From Bdellovibrio sp. CG10_big_fil_rev_8_21_14_0_10_47_8 (GTDB taxonomy: Bacteria; Bdellovibrionota; Bdellovibrionia; Bdellovibrionales; Bdellovibrionaceae): a stretch of DNA of 9,493 bases. Below are positions 1-7,064 of the stretch, piece by piece; the first letter of the stretch is position 1, and each line of letters opens with the position of its first letter. A program made the position numbers and the translations under genes. The notes beneath the pieces were generated by a model. That model made no database searches. It saw only the letters and a program-made list of their open reading frames with translations, and was not told where the DNA came from. The stretch lies in contig PEZR01000172.1 of NCBI GenBank assembly GCA_002773975.1, forward strand, positions 8,466 through 17,958, read 5' to 3'.

Positions 1-1848
1 ACGACTTAAAACTAAACGGTCTTTGGCTCGGGTCAGGCCAACATAAAAAAGTCTTCTTTCTTCGTCGACGTCGCTGCCCAAGGTTTTATGGGGAATCAGA
101 TCTTCTTCCACGCCGACAATGATCACGCAAGGGAACTCAAGTCCCTTGCATGCATGCAAGGTCATCAGGCTCACTTCATTTTTCTTGTCCTCGGCGTCGG
201 TTCCATCATCTCGAAGCTCCATGGCGTCAGCAAACTCTCGCAAAGTTTTTTCAGAGATTCCGCCCTTTTTAGCGAAGCTATCCAACACTCTCGAAAAGAT
301 TTCAACCAATGTCCATTTTTTCTCGCCAGCCAAAGGGTCTCGACTGGTGCTATAAAGATACTCGCGGTATCGAAGCTCTGTCAGAACCTTGATCAAATTC
401 TGACCGGGAGTTGTTCCAGACTTGGGATCCATAATCCGTGACGGCAAATTTCGAAGCCAACCAAGAAGCTCCTCAATGGTTTCTCCGGTCTTTTCCGGGA
501 TCTGAGCTTTTCGCCAATCATGGGTAGCCCTGACCATGGTTTGTTTGTGAGCGATCGCATAGGCGTTGAGCTTCTCCACCGTCGTATCACCAATGCCCCT
601 GGGTGGAGTGTTGATGATTCGTCTTAAGCCGACGTCATTGGGACTGAGCGAAAAACGCAAATAAGCCAGGATATCTTTGATTTCTTTACGATCAAAAAAA
701 GCTGTGCCACCAGAGACCGAGTACGGAATCTGGTTCTGTCGAAACACTCCCTCCAACAATCCTCCCTGTGAATTGGATCGATAGAGGATGGCGATATCTT
801 GGAATTGGTAACCCAAAGACTGAAACTGTCGAATCTCGCGAACAACAAATTGGGTTTCTTCTTCCTCGTTATTGCAAACAAATAGCTCTGGCAATTCTTG
901 AGTTTTATACTTGCCTTCGGCTTTCAGAATTTTGCCGTGACGTTTTTTATTTTTTTGGATCAGCTCATTGGCCGCATTCAAGATCAGCGGGCTCGATCGA
1001 TAGTTTCGTTCAAGACGAATGACCTCGCAGCTCTTGAATCGCCTTGGAAATTCAAGGATATTGGCTACCTGCGCCCCTCGCCACCCATAAATAGCCTGAT
1101 CATCATCACCGACCACCGATAAATTTAAATGTTTCGCGGAAATCTTCTCGATCAGTTTCATCTGTAAATCATTGGTGTCCTGAAATTCATCCACCATCAC
1201 CTGTTGAAACTGAGACTGAATTTTTTCAAGGACATGGGGATGATTTTTAAACAGCTCCAGCGGCTTTAACAAAAGCCCCTCGAAATCAACGACACCCAAT
1301 AGATCCATTTTTTTCAAAAATTTGGGGCCCAAGATCTCGGCGATTTCATGGTACTCATCAAAACCTTCCATTTTCTGACGACCTGTCACACGCTTTTGAT
1401 TGATCAGATTCAGAATCTCATCCAGATCAAACTTGTCTTTACCCGTGACTTTGATGTCTCTCATGAGTTCCCGCAAAATTGACTGCGAATCACTCTGATC
1501 GATCACCCCAAACTGAGAGGGCAGGCCTGCTTCCTGGTGATGCTGTCTGAGCAAACGCAAACCAAAAGAATGAAATGTCCCAGCCCAAAGACCCTGTGCC
1601 TCGGGCCCGATTCTTTGCGCCACTCGATGTTTAAGCTCTCGTGCTGACTTGTTCGTGAAGGTGAGGACGCAGATCTGCTGGGGTTGCACCTTTCTTTCCC
1701 AGATCATCCGCCCGGTACGCGCGACAAGAACGGTTGTCTTGCCCGATCCCGCACCCGCCAAAATAAGCATTGGCCCCTGATCATGAGCCACAGCTTTCGC
1801 CTGCTCAGGATTGAGACCCTGATACCAATCCACTGAACTCACTGACAC
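1..1848 (-). CDS. Rep/UvrD/PcrA-type superfamily 1A DNA helicase, C-terminus cut by window edge
   Basis: ATP-driven 3'-5' DNA helicase/translocase of the family acting in replication restart and repair. 616 residues are visible and the frame is open to base 1. Motifs in order: Walker A AGAGSGKT (about 31-38), Ia VLTFTNKSA (61-69), TFHSFGLRLL (91-100), Walker B VMVDEFQDTN (217-226), III VVGDDDQAIYGWRGA (245-259), IV ERNYRSS (280-286), V LMTLHACKGLEF (561-572) and VI EERRLFYVGLTRAKDRL (596-612). Motif V has Cys where Ala or Ser is usual. Stretches such as NRIPYSVSGGTAFF and VSLMTLHACKGLEF resemble E. coli Rep more than UvrD, by memory of the family. The start is taken as GTG at 1848, just after AAGGCGG and an in-frame stop at 1861-1863; in-frame GTGs at 1842 and 1833 are alternatives. 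It is the last visible gene of the minus-strand run, 22 bases after the zinc-ribbon gene. About 50-150 residues after motif VI are missing, so a Tudor-like tail cannot be judged. Confidence 0.93.
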   Translation of the reverse strand, partial: MSVSSVDWYQGLNPEQAKAVAHDQGPMLILAGAGSGKTTVLVARTGRMIWERKVQPQQICVLTFTNKSARELKHRVAQRIGPEAQGLWAGTFHSFGLRLLRQHHQEAGLPSQFGVIDQSDSQSILRELMRDIKVTGKDKFDLDEILNLINQKRVTGRQKMEGFDEYHEIAEILGPKFLKKMDLLGVVDFEGLLLKPLELFKNHPHVLEKIQSQFQQVMVDEFQDTNDLQMKLIEKISAKHLNLSVVGDDDQAIYGWRGAQVANILEFPRRFKSCEVIRLERNYRSSPLILNAANELIQKNKKRHGKILKAEGKYKTQELPELFVCNNEEEETQFVVREIRQFQSLGYQFQDIAILYRSNSQGGLLEGVFRQNQIPYSVSGGTAFFDRKEIKDILAYLRFSLSPNDVGLRRIINTPPRGIGDTTVEKLNAYAIAHKQTMVRATHDWRKAQIPEKTGETIEELLGWLRNLPSRIMDPKSGTTPGQNLIKVLTELRYREYLYSTSRDPLAGEKKWTLVEIFSRVLDSFAKKGGISEKTLREFADAMELRDDGTDAEDKKNEVSLMTLHACKGLEFPCVIIVGVEEDLIPHKTLGSDVDEERRLFYVGLTRAKDRLVLSR

Positions 1849-1870
1849 TTCCGCCTTTGGCTAAATTGAT

Positions 1871-2326
1871 TTAGCTTCTGTTGTGAACCAAGTTTCGAAC
1901 TTCGTCTTCAAAGATCACTTCAATTTTGTCGGGCTGAACAGCTCGAACCACGCCGGTTCCGAACTTGGGGTGCTGAAGTTTTGAATTTGCTGGAAATTTT
2001 GTTTTCATATTGTAACTGACGGGGTCGCCGGCCTTTTCTAACAGCTGATTGTACTCATCCACGTGCGCATTTCTTTTCGCCGTCGCGGCCTGTTCTTTCC
2101 GTTTTGCGGCGGCTCCCGCCAGTGGTCTCTTGGCCCCTGTTTTTGCCCCGGCCTTAGCTCCTGCCTTGGGCAGACGATAAGTGCTGGTCGCCCCGCAGAC
2201 TTCACATTTCATTTTTGCCGAACTCGCCGTGGTATGGGCAATCACCGTATGATATCGGTCTCCGTCACACTTTTTACAAAAAGTGTTGAAAGATTTGGCC
2301 ACAGGAGGAAGCTGATTTTCAGACAT
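1871..2326 (-). CDS. Zinc-ribbon protein with Ala/Lys-rich linker and UvrD/PcrA-type Tudor-like C-terminal domain
   Basis: A 151-residue protein of unknown function. The N-terminus holds a four-cysteine zinc ribbon, CKKC at 17-20 and CEVC at 41-44. A basic, low-complexity linker follows (about 54-86) with repeated AGAK units. The last 40 residues (about 112-151) contain LQHPKFGTGVV, then IEVIFEDEVRNLV. This pattern, basic residue-FG-x-G-V-V then a short strand and a closing hydrophobic strand, matches what I know of the Tudor-like C-terminal domain of PcrA/UvrD, which binds RNA polymerase. ATG at 2326 is well placed after AAGGA with a 6-base spacer. The gene lies 12 bases after the 295-residue unknown gene and 22 bases before the helicase, so co-transcription with the helicase is likely. 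Inference: a nucleic-acid- or polymerase-binding accessory protein. The domain order is seen; the function is not established. Confidence 0.85.
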   Translation of the reverse strand: MSENQLPPVAKSFNTFCKKCDGDRYHTVIAHTTASSAKMKCEVCGATSTYRLPKAGAKAGAKTGAKRPLAGAAAKRKEQAATAKRNAHVDEYNQLLEKAGDPVSYNMKTKFPANSKLQHPKFGTGVVRAVQPDKIEVIFEDEVRNLVHNRS

Positions 2327-2338
2327 GGTATTTCCTTT

Positions 2339-3226
2339 TCATGAAACTCGTTGAGGTTGGTAAATAGTTAAAGCATCCATTAAATTTTTCTCGCCGATCT
2401 CAGTCGCACTCAGATAAAAAGGGCCTTCGCCCTTTTGAATACGAGCGTGCAGATCTTTCATACTCTGCTCACTTTTCGGATCAATGATGAGCGAAGTCGG
2501 CGCATATTGTTTTTGAAACTCACTGTCTTGTTCTCGAGTAAAAAACTTTTCCCAAGCGGCCGTATTGACAGCAACACGATAAGTAATGGTCTTTGCATGT
2601 GAGTGCACCGGCGTGTAGGCCGTGACCACTTCTAAGTTTCCATAGTGTGTGTGTAATTTTAGAGCGGGACTCCCCCACTGAGTCATGCCAAGACAGGACT
2701 CGACATTGGCATACCAGAGACCAAAAGCTTTGGACAAAAATCCCAAACCATAAAACCGATCTTCTGAGGGCAGCAGCGAGTTCACCGCACACAGGTTGTG
2801 GGCCACCCACTGCCCTTCCGCCATGGTTGGAATAATGATAAAAAGTGAAAGCGGAGTCCAATCGCAATAGAGATCAGATCTTAATACTTTTTTTAAAGCT
2901 GGGGGCAATTTCTCGGTTTTCATCGCGAAGCCCGCGACAAATCCCGGAATAATCGCGCAATCATAAAAAACCCACCGAGGCATCGCCATATTGGCCGGTC
3001 CAAAAGCGCGCCCCTCAATGTCATAAATCTGCTCGGCAAAGTTCAGCTCGGCGGTGTCCAAAGGGTTTTTACAGATCGGCGCCATCGGGAACCAATCTAA
3101 ACGGTGCAAGCTCCCAGGATTTTGAATCTTGTTGTCAGGACGGACATACACATAGGGTCGAATGTCACCCGACTCGCCCCACTTTTGGTACCAATCCGCT
3201 TTTTTCAAAATCTCAGGAATCTTCAA
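2339..3226 (-). CDS. Conserved-looking hypothetical protein, 295 residues, with two HxH motifs
   Basis: I do not recognise this protein. It is 295 residues long, appears soluble, and has no signal peptide or clear membrane span. It is rich in aromatic residues in the first two thirds (for example MPRWVFYDCAIIPGF at 82-96). Residues 191-211 carry LHTHYGN and VHSHAKT, two HxH pairs 16 residues apart (His192/194 and His208/210), followed by an alternating, strand-like stretch TITYRVAV. These could bind a metal or be chance. The coding frame is long and uninterrupted, lies between two genes on the same strand with short gaps (34 and 12 bases), and its TGA stop sits just upstream of the next gene's SD, which supports it being real. 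The assigned start is TTG at 3226, preceded by a weak ACGGAACA; no in-frame ATG or GTG lies between the upstream stop and there. A TTG at 3208 is an alternative. Confidence 0.8.
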   Translation of the reverse strand: MKIPEILKKADWYQKWGESGDIRPYVYVRPDNKIQNPGSLHRLDWFPMAPICKNPLDTAELNFAEQIYDIEGRAFGPANMAMPRWVFYDCAIIPGFVAGFAMKTEKLPPALKKVLRSDLYCDWTPLSLFIIIPTMAEGQWVAHNLCAVNSLLPSEDRFYGLGFLSKAFGLWYANVESCLGMTQWGSPALKLHTHYGNLEVVTAYTPVHSHAKTITYRVAVNTAAWEKFFTREQDSEFQKQYAPTSLIIDPKSEQSMKDLHARIQKGEGPFYLSATEIGEKNLMDALTIYQPQRVS

Positions 3227-3260
3227 AGTGTCTGTTCCGTTTCTGTGGATTTGTTCCGTC

Positions 3261-4652
3261 CTACTTTGCCAAAGGGCCGATCATTGTTTCTGGCCGCACA
3301 TACTGATCAAACTGCTCTGCAGTTAAAAATCCCAGCTTGACGGCCTCCTCTTTCAGGGTCGTGCCATTCTTGTGTGCCGTTTTCGCAATCTGAGCAGACT
3401 TATCATATCCGATATGAGGATTCAATGCGGTCACCAACATCAATGAGTTGTCCAAGTGTTTTTTAATCTGTGTTTTGTTGGCTTGAATTCCGACCAAACA
3501 ATGATCAGTAAAACTCTCACAAGCATCTGCCAACAAACGAACTGAGTTTAAAACATTAAAAACAATCACGGGCTTAAAAACATTGAGCTCAAAATGTCCC
3601 GTGGCACCACCGACCGCGACCGCCATGTCATTGCCAATCACCTGCGCACAAACCATGGTCATTGCTTCACTCTGAGTGGGGTTTACCTTTCCAGGCATAA
3701 TTGACGAACCTGGTTCGTTCTCGGGCAAATTCAATTCTCCGATACCACAGCGTGGACCGCTGCCAAGCAGTCGAATGTCATTGGCAATCTTCATGAGCGA
3801 GCAAGCGATACCTTTCAGGGCGCCGCTGACCTCCACCAATGCATCATGGGTGGCGAGTGCTTCAAATTTATTTTCGGCCGACACAAAAGGAATCTTAGTC
3901 TCGCTTGCAATTGCTTTTGCGACCTCGACCGCAAACTGAGGATGGGTGTTGAGCCCTGTGCCGACGGCCGTGCCACCAATCGCTAGCTCATGCAAATGCG
4001 GCAGGGTGTTCTTCACTCGCTGGAGACTGTGTTTCATTTGTGTCGCGTAGCCCGAGAACTCCTGACCCAATGTCAGCGGAGTTGCGTCCATCAAATGGGT
4101 TCTCCCAATTTTAACGACATCTTTGAACTCGTTCTGTTTTTTCACCAATACCTGATGCATTTTTTCAAGCATAGGAATCAATCGATGGTAAACCTGATCA
4201 GCCACTGCGATGTGCATGGCCGTTGGAAAAGTGTCGTTGGAGCTCTGGCCTTTGTTCACATCATCATTGGGATGAATTTCTTTGGACGGCAGCTTCACCC
4301 CCATCATTGTCATCGCGCGATTGGCGATCACTTCGTTGGCATTCATGTTAGATTGAGTGCCTGACCCCGTCTGCCAAACCACCAGTGGGAAATGAGCGTC
4401 CAGCTCCCCTTGTATGACTTCGTTGGCGGCTTTAACAATCAGGTCTGTTTTTTTTTGGTCCAGCAGGCCCAACTGATGATTGGTTAAAGCTGCGCACTTT
4501 TTCAAAACACCCAAGGCTTTGATCATCTCTCTTGGAAACCGATCGCCACCGATTTTAAAGTTCTCGGTGGAGCGTTGAGTTTGAGCGCCCCAGTATTTGT
4601 CAGCGGGAACTTTCACTTCACCCATAGTGTCTTTTTCAATGCGAAAATCCAT
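3261..4652 (-). CDS. fumC: Fumarate hydratase, class II (fumarase C)
   Basis: Interconverts fumarate and L-malate in the cytoplasmic citric acid cycle, as an iron-independent homotetramer. With the chosen start the protein has 463 residues, the usual class II length. Family blocks are intact: [12 protein letters not shown] (21-32), the active-site stretch [13 protein letters not shown] (95-107), [14 protein letters not shown] (127-140), [16 protein letters not shown] (183-198, with the catalytic-type Thr-His pair at 185-186), and the fumarate lyase signature [10 protein letters not shown] (315-324) carrying the catalytic serine loop. ATG at 4652 is preferred over an ATG 21 bases further upstream, because AAAGGA lies 7 bases before it and most family members begin at [13 protein letters not shown]. 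It follows the dehydrogenase gene by 47 bases and precedes the unknown gene by 34. Confusion with argininosuccinate lyase or aspartase is unlikely given the match throughout to class II fumarase. Confidence 0.97.
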   Translation of the reverse strand: MDFRIEKDTMGEVKVPADKYWGAQTQRSTENFKIGGDRFPREMIKALGVLKKCAALTNHQLGLLDQKKTDLIVKAANEVIQGELDAHFPLVVWQTGSGTQSNMNANEVIANRAMTMMGVKLPSKEIHPNDDVNKGQSSNDTFPTAMHIAVADQVYHRLIPMLEKMHQVLVKKQNEFKDVVKIGRTHLMDATPLTLGQEFSGYATQMKHSLQRVKNTLPHLHELAIGGTAVGTGLNTHPQFAVEVAKAIASETKIPFVSAENKFEALATHDALVEVSGALKGIACSLMKIANDIRLLGSGPRCGIGELNLPENEPGSSIMPGKVNPTQSEAMTMVCAQVIGNDMAVAVGGATGHFELNVFKPVIVFNVLNSVRLLADACESFTDHCLVGIQANKTQIKKHLDNSLMLVTALNPHIGYDKSAQIAKTAHKNGTTLKEEAVKLGFLTAEQFDQYVRPETMIGPLAK

Positions 4653-4659
4653 TGTTCTA

Positions 4660-4665
4660 TCCTTT
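4660..4665 (-). promoter_or_regulatory. Ribosome binding site deciding the fumC start
   Basis: On the minus strand this reads AAAGGA, 7 bases before the ATG at 4652. It favours that ATG over the in-frame ATG at 4673, which would add seven residues not typical of the family and would place this SD inside the gene. Confidence 0.75.
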
Positions 4666-4699
4666 GCTTTCATCGCTTGGCTGATTTTTGGCCATCGAA

Positions 4700-5458
4700 T
4701 TATTCTGTCCGAGAAACATCTCTCACCGAAGCTTGATCTGTCGGATATATCACCAGCTCCTGAATGTTCACGTGAGAGGGTCTCGAGACAACCCAGGCTA
4801 TCGTCTCCGCTATATCGGCGGCTGTCAAAGGCTTCATCCCTGCATAAACTTGGTCGGCCTTCGTCTGATCAGAGAAACGGACCCTGCTAAACTCAGTATG
4901 GACCATTCCCGGCTCGATATTGGTCACGCGAATATTTTTCCCAAGAAGATCCATGCGAAGCCCCTCGGTGAGTGCACGAACCGCAAATTTGCTCGCACAA
5001 TAGACAGCACCACCTGGATAGATCCAGCGTCCTGCAACGGAGCCAATATTGACGATGTGCCCCTTCTTATTTGCCAAAAGAAAGGGCAAAGCTTGCCGAG
5101 TGACGGACAACAGCCCCTTGACGTTCGTTTCAATCATCACATCCCAATCGGCCCACAGGCCGTCTTGAACCTTGTCGGCCCCTTTGGCCAAGCCGGCGTT
5201 GTTCAAAAGAAGCTCAAGACTTTTCAACTGGGGCTCGTATTTTTTAAAAAAATCGACGACAGCACCATGGTTGGTGATGTCCAAAGATTCGGTCCAGACT
5301 TGAAGATTGGGATAACTCGTTTGAAGCTGATCCTGCAAGATCGACAGACGCTCTTTACGACGCGCCACAAGAAGCAAAGAGTAACCCAGCCCCGCCAGCT
5401 CAGCTGCTGTCGCCGCGCCAATTCCAGCAGAGGCCCCTGTGATTAATGCCAATTTCAT
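4700..5458 (-). CDS. Short-chain dehydrogenase/reductase, YdfG-like (NADP-type classical SDR)
   Basis: Classical single-domain Rossmann oxidoreductase of 252 residues. The cofactor loop TGASAGIG is at 7-14, NNAG at 86-89, and the catalytic tetrad is Asn112, Ser140, Tyr153 and Lys157 (YCASK). Arg33-Arg34 directly after the second strand (LLLVARR) favours NADP(H) over NAD(H). [10 protein letters not shown] (181-190) and the C-terminal [12 protein letters not shown] resemble E. coli YdfG, an NADP-dependent 3-hydroxy acid dehydrogenase acting on L-allo-threonine, serine and related substrates. The resemblance is family-level and the substrate is inferred. The start is taken as ATG at 5458, because GAGGTG lies just before it and the protein then begins directly at the first strand (MKLALITG). 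A start 30 bases upstream would add an unlikely tail. It is the first gene of the minus-strand run and diverges from the EVE gene across 173 bases. Confidence 0.93.
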   Translation of the reverse strand: MKLALITGASAGIGAATAAELAGLGYSLLLVARRKERLSILQDQLQTSYPNLQVWTESLDITNHGAVVDFFKKYEPQLKSLELLLNNAGLAKGADKVQDGLWADWDVMIETNVKGLLSVTRQALPFLLANKKGHIVNIGSVAGRWIYPGGAVYCASKFAVRALTEGLRMDLLGKNIRVTNIEPGMVHTEFSRVRFSDQTKADQVYAGMKPLTAADIAETIAWVVSRPSHVNIQELVIYPTDQASVRDVSRTE

Positions 5459-5461
5459 TCG

Positions 5462-5467
5462 CACCTC
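5462..5467 (-). promoter_or_regulatory. Ribosome binding site deciding the dehydrogenase start
   Basis: Minus-strand GAGGTG, with GAGG 5 bases before the ATG at 5458. It supports this start over the in-frame start near 5488, which has no comparable site. Confidence 0.65.
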
Positions 5468-5483
5468 GATTCGAAAGGCGGAC

Positions 5484-5512
5484 ATCATTCCACTCGAGCA
5501 TCAAGAACTCAA
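5484..5512 (-). promoter_or_regulatory. Possible sigma-70-type promoter for the dehydrogenase-fumC run
   Basis: On the minus strand TTGAGT (5512-5507) and AATGAT (5489-5484) are separated by 17 bases, each matching four of six consensus positions. Transcription would begin about 20 bases before the dehydrogenase ATG. It is in the right place, at the head of the five-gene run, but the match is modest and could be chance. Confidence 0.25.
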
Positions 5513-5542
5513 GCCCCTCCCTCTCCGTCCCCGTAAAAAGCA

Positions 5543-5570
5543 TCGACAAAAGCCCCCACCACCAGGTAAT
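5543..5570 (+). promoter_or_regulatory. Weak candidate promoter for the EVE-dusC pair
   Basis: TCGACA (5543-5548, five of six matches to the -35 consensus) is followed after 16 bases by GGTAAT (5565-5570, four of six). It lies about 60 bases upstream of the EVE start within the divergent intergenic region. This is suggestive only; nothing else there looks better to me. Confidence 0.2.
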
Positions 5571-5613
5571 AACGCACGACTGCTACCAAAAGGTGAGTGT
5601 CACTTTTTAACGT

Positions 5614-5625
5614 TCTGTTAACAGA
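5614..5625. promoter_or_regulatory. Perfect 12-base palindrome next to the EVE ribosome binding site
   Basis: TCTGTTAACAGA is its own reverse complement, with no loop, and its last bases overlap the SD AGAGG (5623-5627) of the EVE gene. The geometry fits a site for a dimeric DNA-binding protein better than an RNA hairpin. No regulator is identified, and a single 12-base palindrome may be chance. Confidence 0.25.
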
Positions 5626-5631
5626 GGTGGG

Positions 5632-6090
5632 ATGATGAATTGGTTGATGAAATCTGAGCCGGATGCCTATTCGATTCAGAAGCTGCAAAAAGAGAAAAAA
5701 ACTTGGTGGACCGGAGTGCGCAATTATCAGGCACGAAACTATATGATGAAAGACATGAAGGTCGGAGAAACGGTTTTATTTTATCACTCCAATGCGGAAC
5801 CCCCGGGGATTGCCGGGCTCGCCAAGGTTTCTCGTTTAGCAGAACCGGACCCGACACAGTTTGATAAAAAAAGCGACGTCTTCGAAGCCCGCGCCAGCAA
5901 AGCAAAGCCGATGTGGTTTTGTGTGGAAGTTGAATTTGTGGCTATTTTTCCTCGGTTTATTTCTCTGCAAGATTTGCGGGACGAGAAAAAATTGACAACC
6001 ATGCAGGTCTTGAAAAAAGGGCAGCGATTAAGCATTCAGCCCGTCACCGATCGGGAACTCTCGGTGGTCAAAAAGATGGGCGGGCTGTGA
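5632..6090 (+). CDS. EVE-domain protein (thymocyte nuclear protein 1-like)
   Basis: Single-domain EVE protein of 152 residues. EVE is a PUA/YTH-like fold thought to recognise modified bases in nucleic acid; the bacterial stand-alone form has no settled function. Recognisable family blocks are WLMKSEPD (4-11), WWTGVRNYQARNYM (25-38), VLFYHSNAEPPGIAGLAKV (48-66) and the closing RLSIQPVT (132-139), which end to end make the whole family length. Two adjacent ATGs (5632 and 5635) could start translation. AGAGG is 4 bases before the first and 7 before the second, and family members usually begin close to the second, so 5635 is at least as likely. Its TGA overlaps the GTG start of the dihydrouridine synthase gene (GTGA). 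That points to translational coupling and, by inference, to a role near tRNA or RNA modification. Confidence 0.93.
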   Translation: MMNWLMKSEPDAYSIQKLQKEKKTWWTGVRNYQARNYMMKDMKVGETVLFYHSNAEPPGIAGLAKVSRLAEPDPTQFDKKSDVFEARASKAKPMWFCVEVEFVAIFPRFISLQDLRDEKKLTTMQVLKKGQRLSIQPVTDRELSVVKKMGGL

Positions 6091-7058
6091 TCCCCCCTTC
6101 CCGCTCGTTTTCTCTTCATTTGGCACCCATGGAAGGCGTGGTTGATTTTGTTCTCAGAGATCTGATCACTGAAATGGGAGGCGTCGACAGATGCGTCACC
6201 GAATTTATTCGCGTCACTCGACATCTGCACTCTCCCGCCATCCTTGAACGTTATGCTCCCGAATTAAAAATGGGCTGCCGAACTCGCGCCGGCACTCCTT
6301 TGTTCATTCAGTTCTTGGGTGGCGAAGCCACTCCCATGGCCGAAAATGCCGCCCAAGCCGCCGAACTCGGAGCCCTGGGGATTGATTTGAACTTTGGTTG
6401 CCCAGCAAAAACCGTCAATCGTCACGATGGTGGGGCTTCACTTTTAAAAACACCGGAACGGGTTTTTCAAATCACTCAAGCCGTGCGGGCCGCCGTGCCC
6501 TTGGCAACACCGGTGACTGTGAAAATCAGACTGGGATTTGATGACCCCTCGATCTGTTTTGAGAATGTGCTTGCCGCGGAAAACGCCGGAGCCCAAGCTC
6601 TGACCCTGCACTGCCGAACAAAAACTGATGGCTACCGCCCGCCCGCATACTGGGAATGGATTCCAAAGATCCGAGAGAAGACGAAAATTCCCATCGTTGC
6701 CAACGGCGAAATCTGGACGGTTGAAGATTTCGAACGCTGCCAAGAGATCACCGGCTGCACGAGCTATATGTTGGGCCGCGGAGCCGTCGCTAGACCGACG
6801 CTTTTTCGTGAAATTAAAAACCAGGCGGCGGAAAAAATCTCCATTCAACAATCTTGGTCGCAAATCAAAATGGTCCTGCCTCGTTTTTTTGCCGCTTCCA
6901 CGGATTATCGATCTGGATCCTTTGCCCAGGCCCGAACCAAGCAGTGGCTCAAAGCCCTGGCTTTAAAACATGACGATGCGAAACCTTTGTTTGAAGAACT
7001 CAAAGTTCTGACCCAGCCGGAGCAGTTTCGATCACGCCTAGAACAACTTCTCAGTTGA
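6087..7058 (+). CDS. dusC: tRNA-dihydrouridine synthase, DusC-like
   Basis: FMN enzyme that uses NADPH to reduce uridine to dihydrouridine in tRNA; DusC proteins act on position 16. The protein has 323 residues, normal for the family. Visible signatures are LAPMEGVVD (12-20) at the first barrel strand, IDLNFGCPAKTVNRHDGG (99-116) with the proton-donor Cys105, VTVKIRLG (143-150) with FMN-binding Lys146, LHCRTKTDGYRPPAYWEW (174-191), ANGEIW (205-210) and the FMN phosphate loop LGRGAVARP (229-237). TEFIRV near 38-43, RTKTDGYRPPAYWEW and ANGEIW are more like DusC than DusA or DusB, from memory of the subfamilies. It begins at GTG 6087, overlapping the EVE stop by four bases, with only a weak GGGCGGG before it, as expected for coupled translation. 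Its end overlaps the convergent methyltransferase by eight bases. Confidence 0.92.
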   Translation: MIPPSRSFSLHLAPMEGVVDFVLRDLITEMGGVDRCVTEFIRVTRHLHSPAILERYAPELKMGCRTRAGTPLFIQFLGGEATPMAENAAQAAELGALGIDLNFGCPAKTVNRHDGGASLLKTPERVFQITQAVRAAVPLATPVTVKIRLGFDDPSICFENVLAAENAGAQALTLHCRTKTDGYRPPAYWEWIPKIREKTKIPIVANGEIWTVEDFERCQEITGCTSYMLGRGAVARPTLFREIKNQAAEKISIQQSWSQIKMVLPRFFAASTDYRSGSFAQARTKQWLKALALKHDDAKPLFEELKVLTQPEQFRSRLEQLLS

Positions 7059-7064
7059 GTTTTT
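7044..7064 (+). terminator. Weak hairpin plus T-run at the end of dusC
   Basis: CAACT (7044-7048), a four-base loop and AGTTG (7053-7057) form a five-pair stem, followed after AG by five T (7060-7064). It spans the stop codons of both convergent genes. The stem is short and A/T-rich, so efficiency as an intrinsic terminator would be low. The opposite strand lacks a proper T-run. Confidence 0.3.

Noticed and set aside
88..1122. Several plus-strand frames of 74-117 codons opposite the helicase
   Set aside because: The minus strand carries every SF1A helicase motif without interruption through this span, so these are antisense shadows.
2154..2166. AGAK repeats in the linker as a DNA repeat element
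   Set aside because: The repetition is short, in frame and confined to a low-complexity protein linker; it is not a mobile or CRISPR-type repeat.
3676..4364. Plus-strand frames opposite fumC
   Set aside because: fumC is intact and unmistakable here; the antisense frames have no recognisable content or ribosome binding site.
4688..5446. Plus-strand 252-codon open frame antisense to the dehydrogenase
   Set aside because: It mirrors a gene with a full set of SDR motifs, shows no family features itself, and arises from the codon use of the opposite strand.
5632..6090. EVE-domain gene as part of a defence island
   Set aside because: Some EVE domains occur in modification-dependent restriction or CRISPR-linked proteins, but this one is a complete stand-alone form with no nuclease or helicase fusion and housekeeping neighbours.
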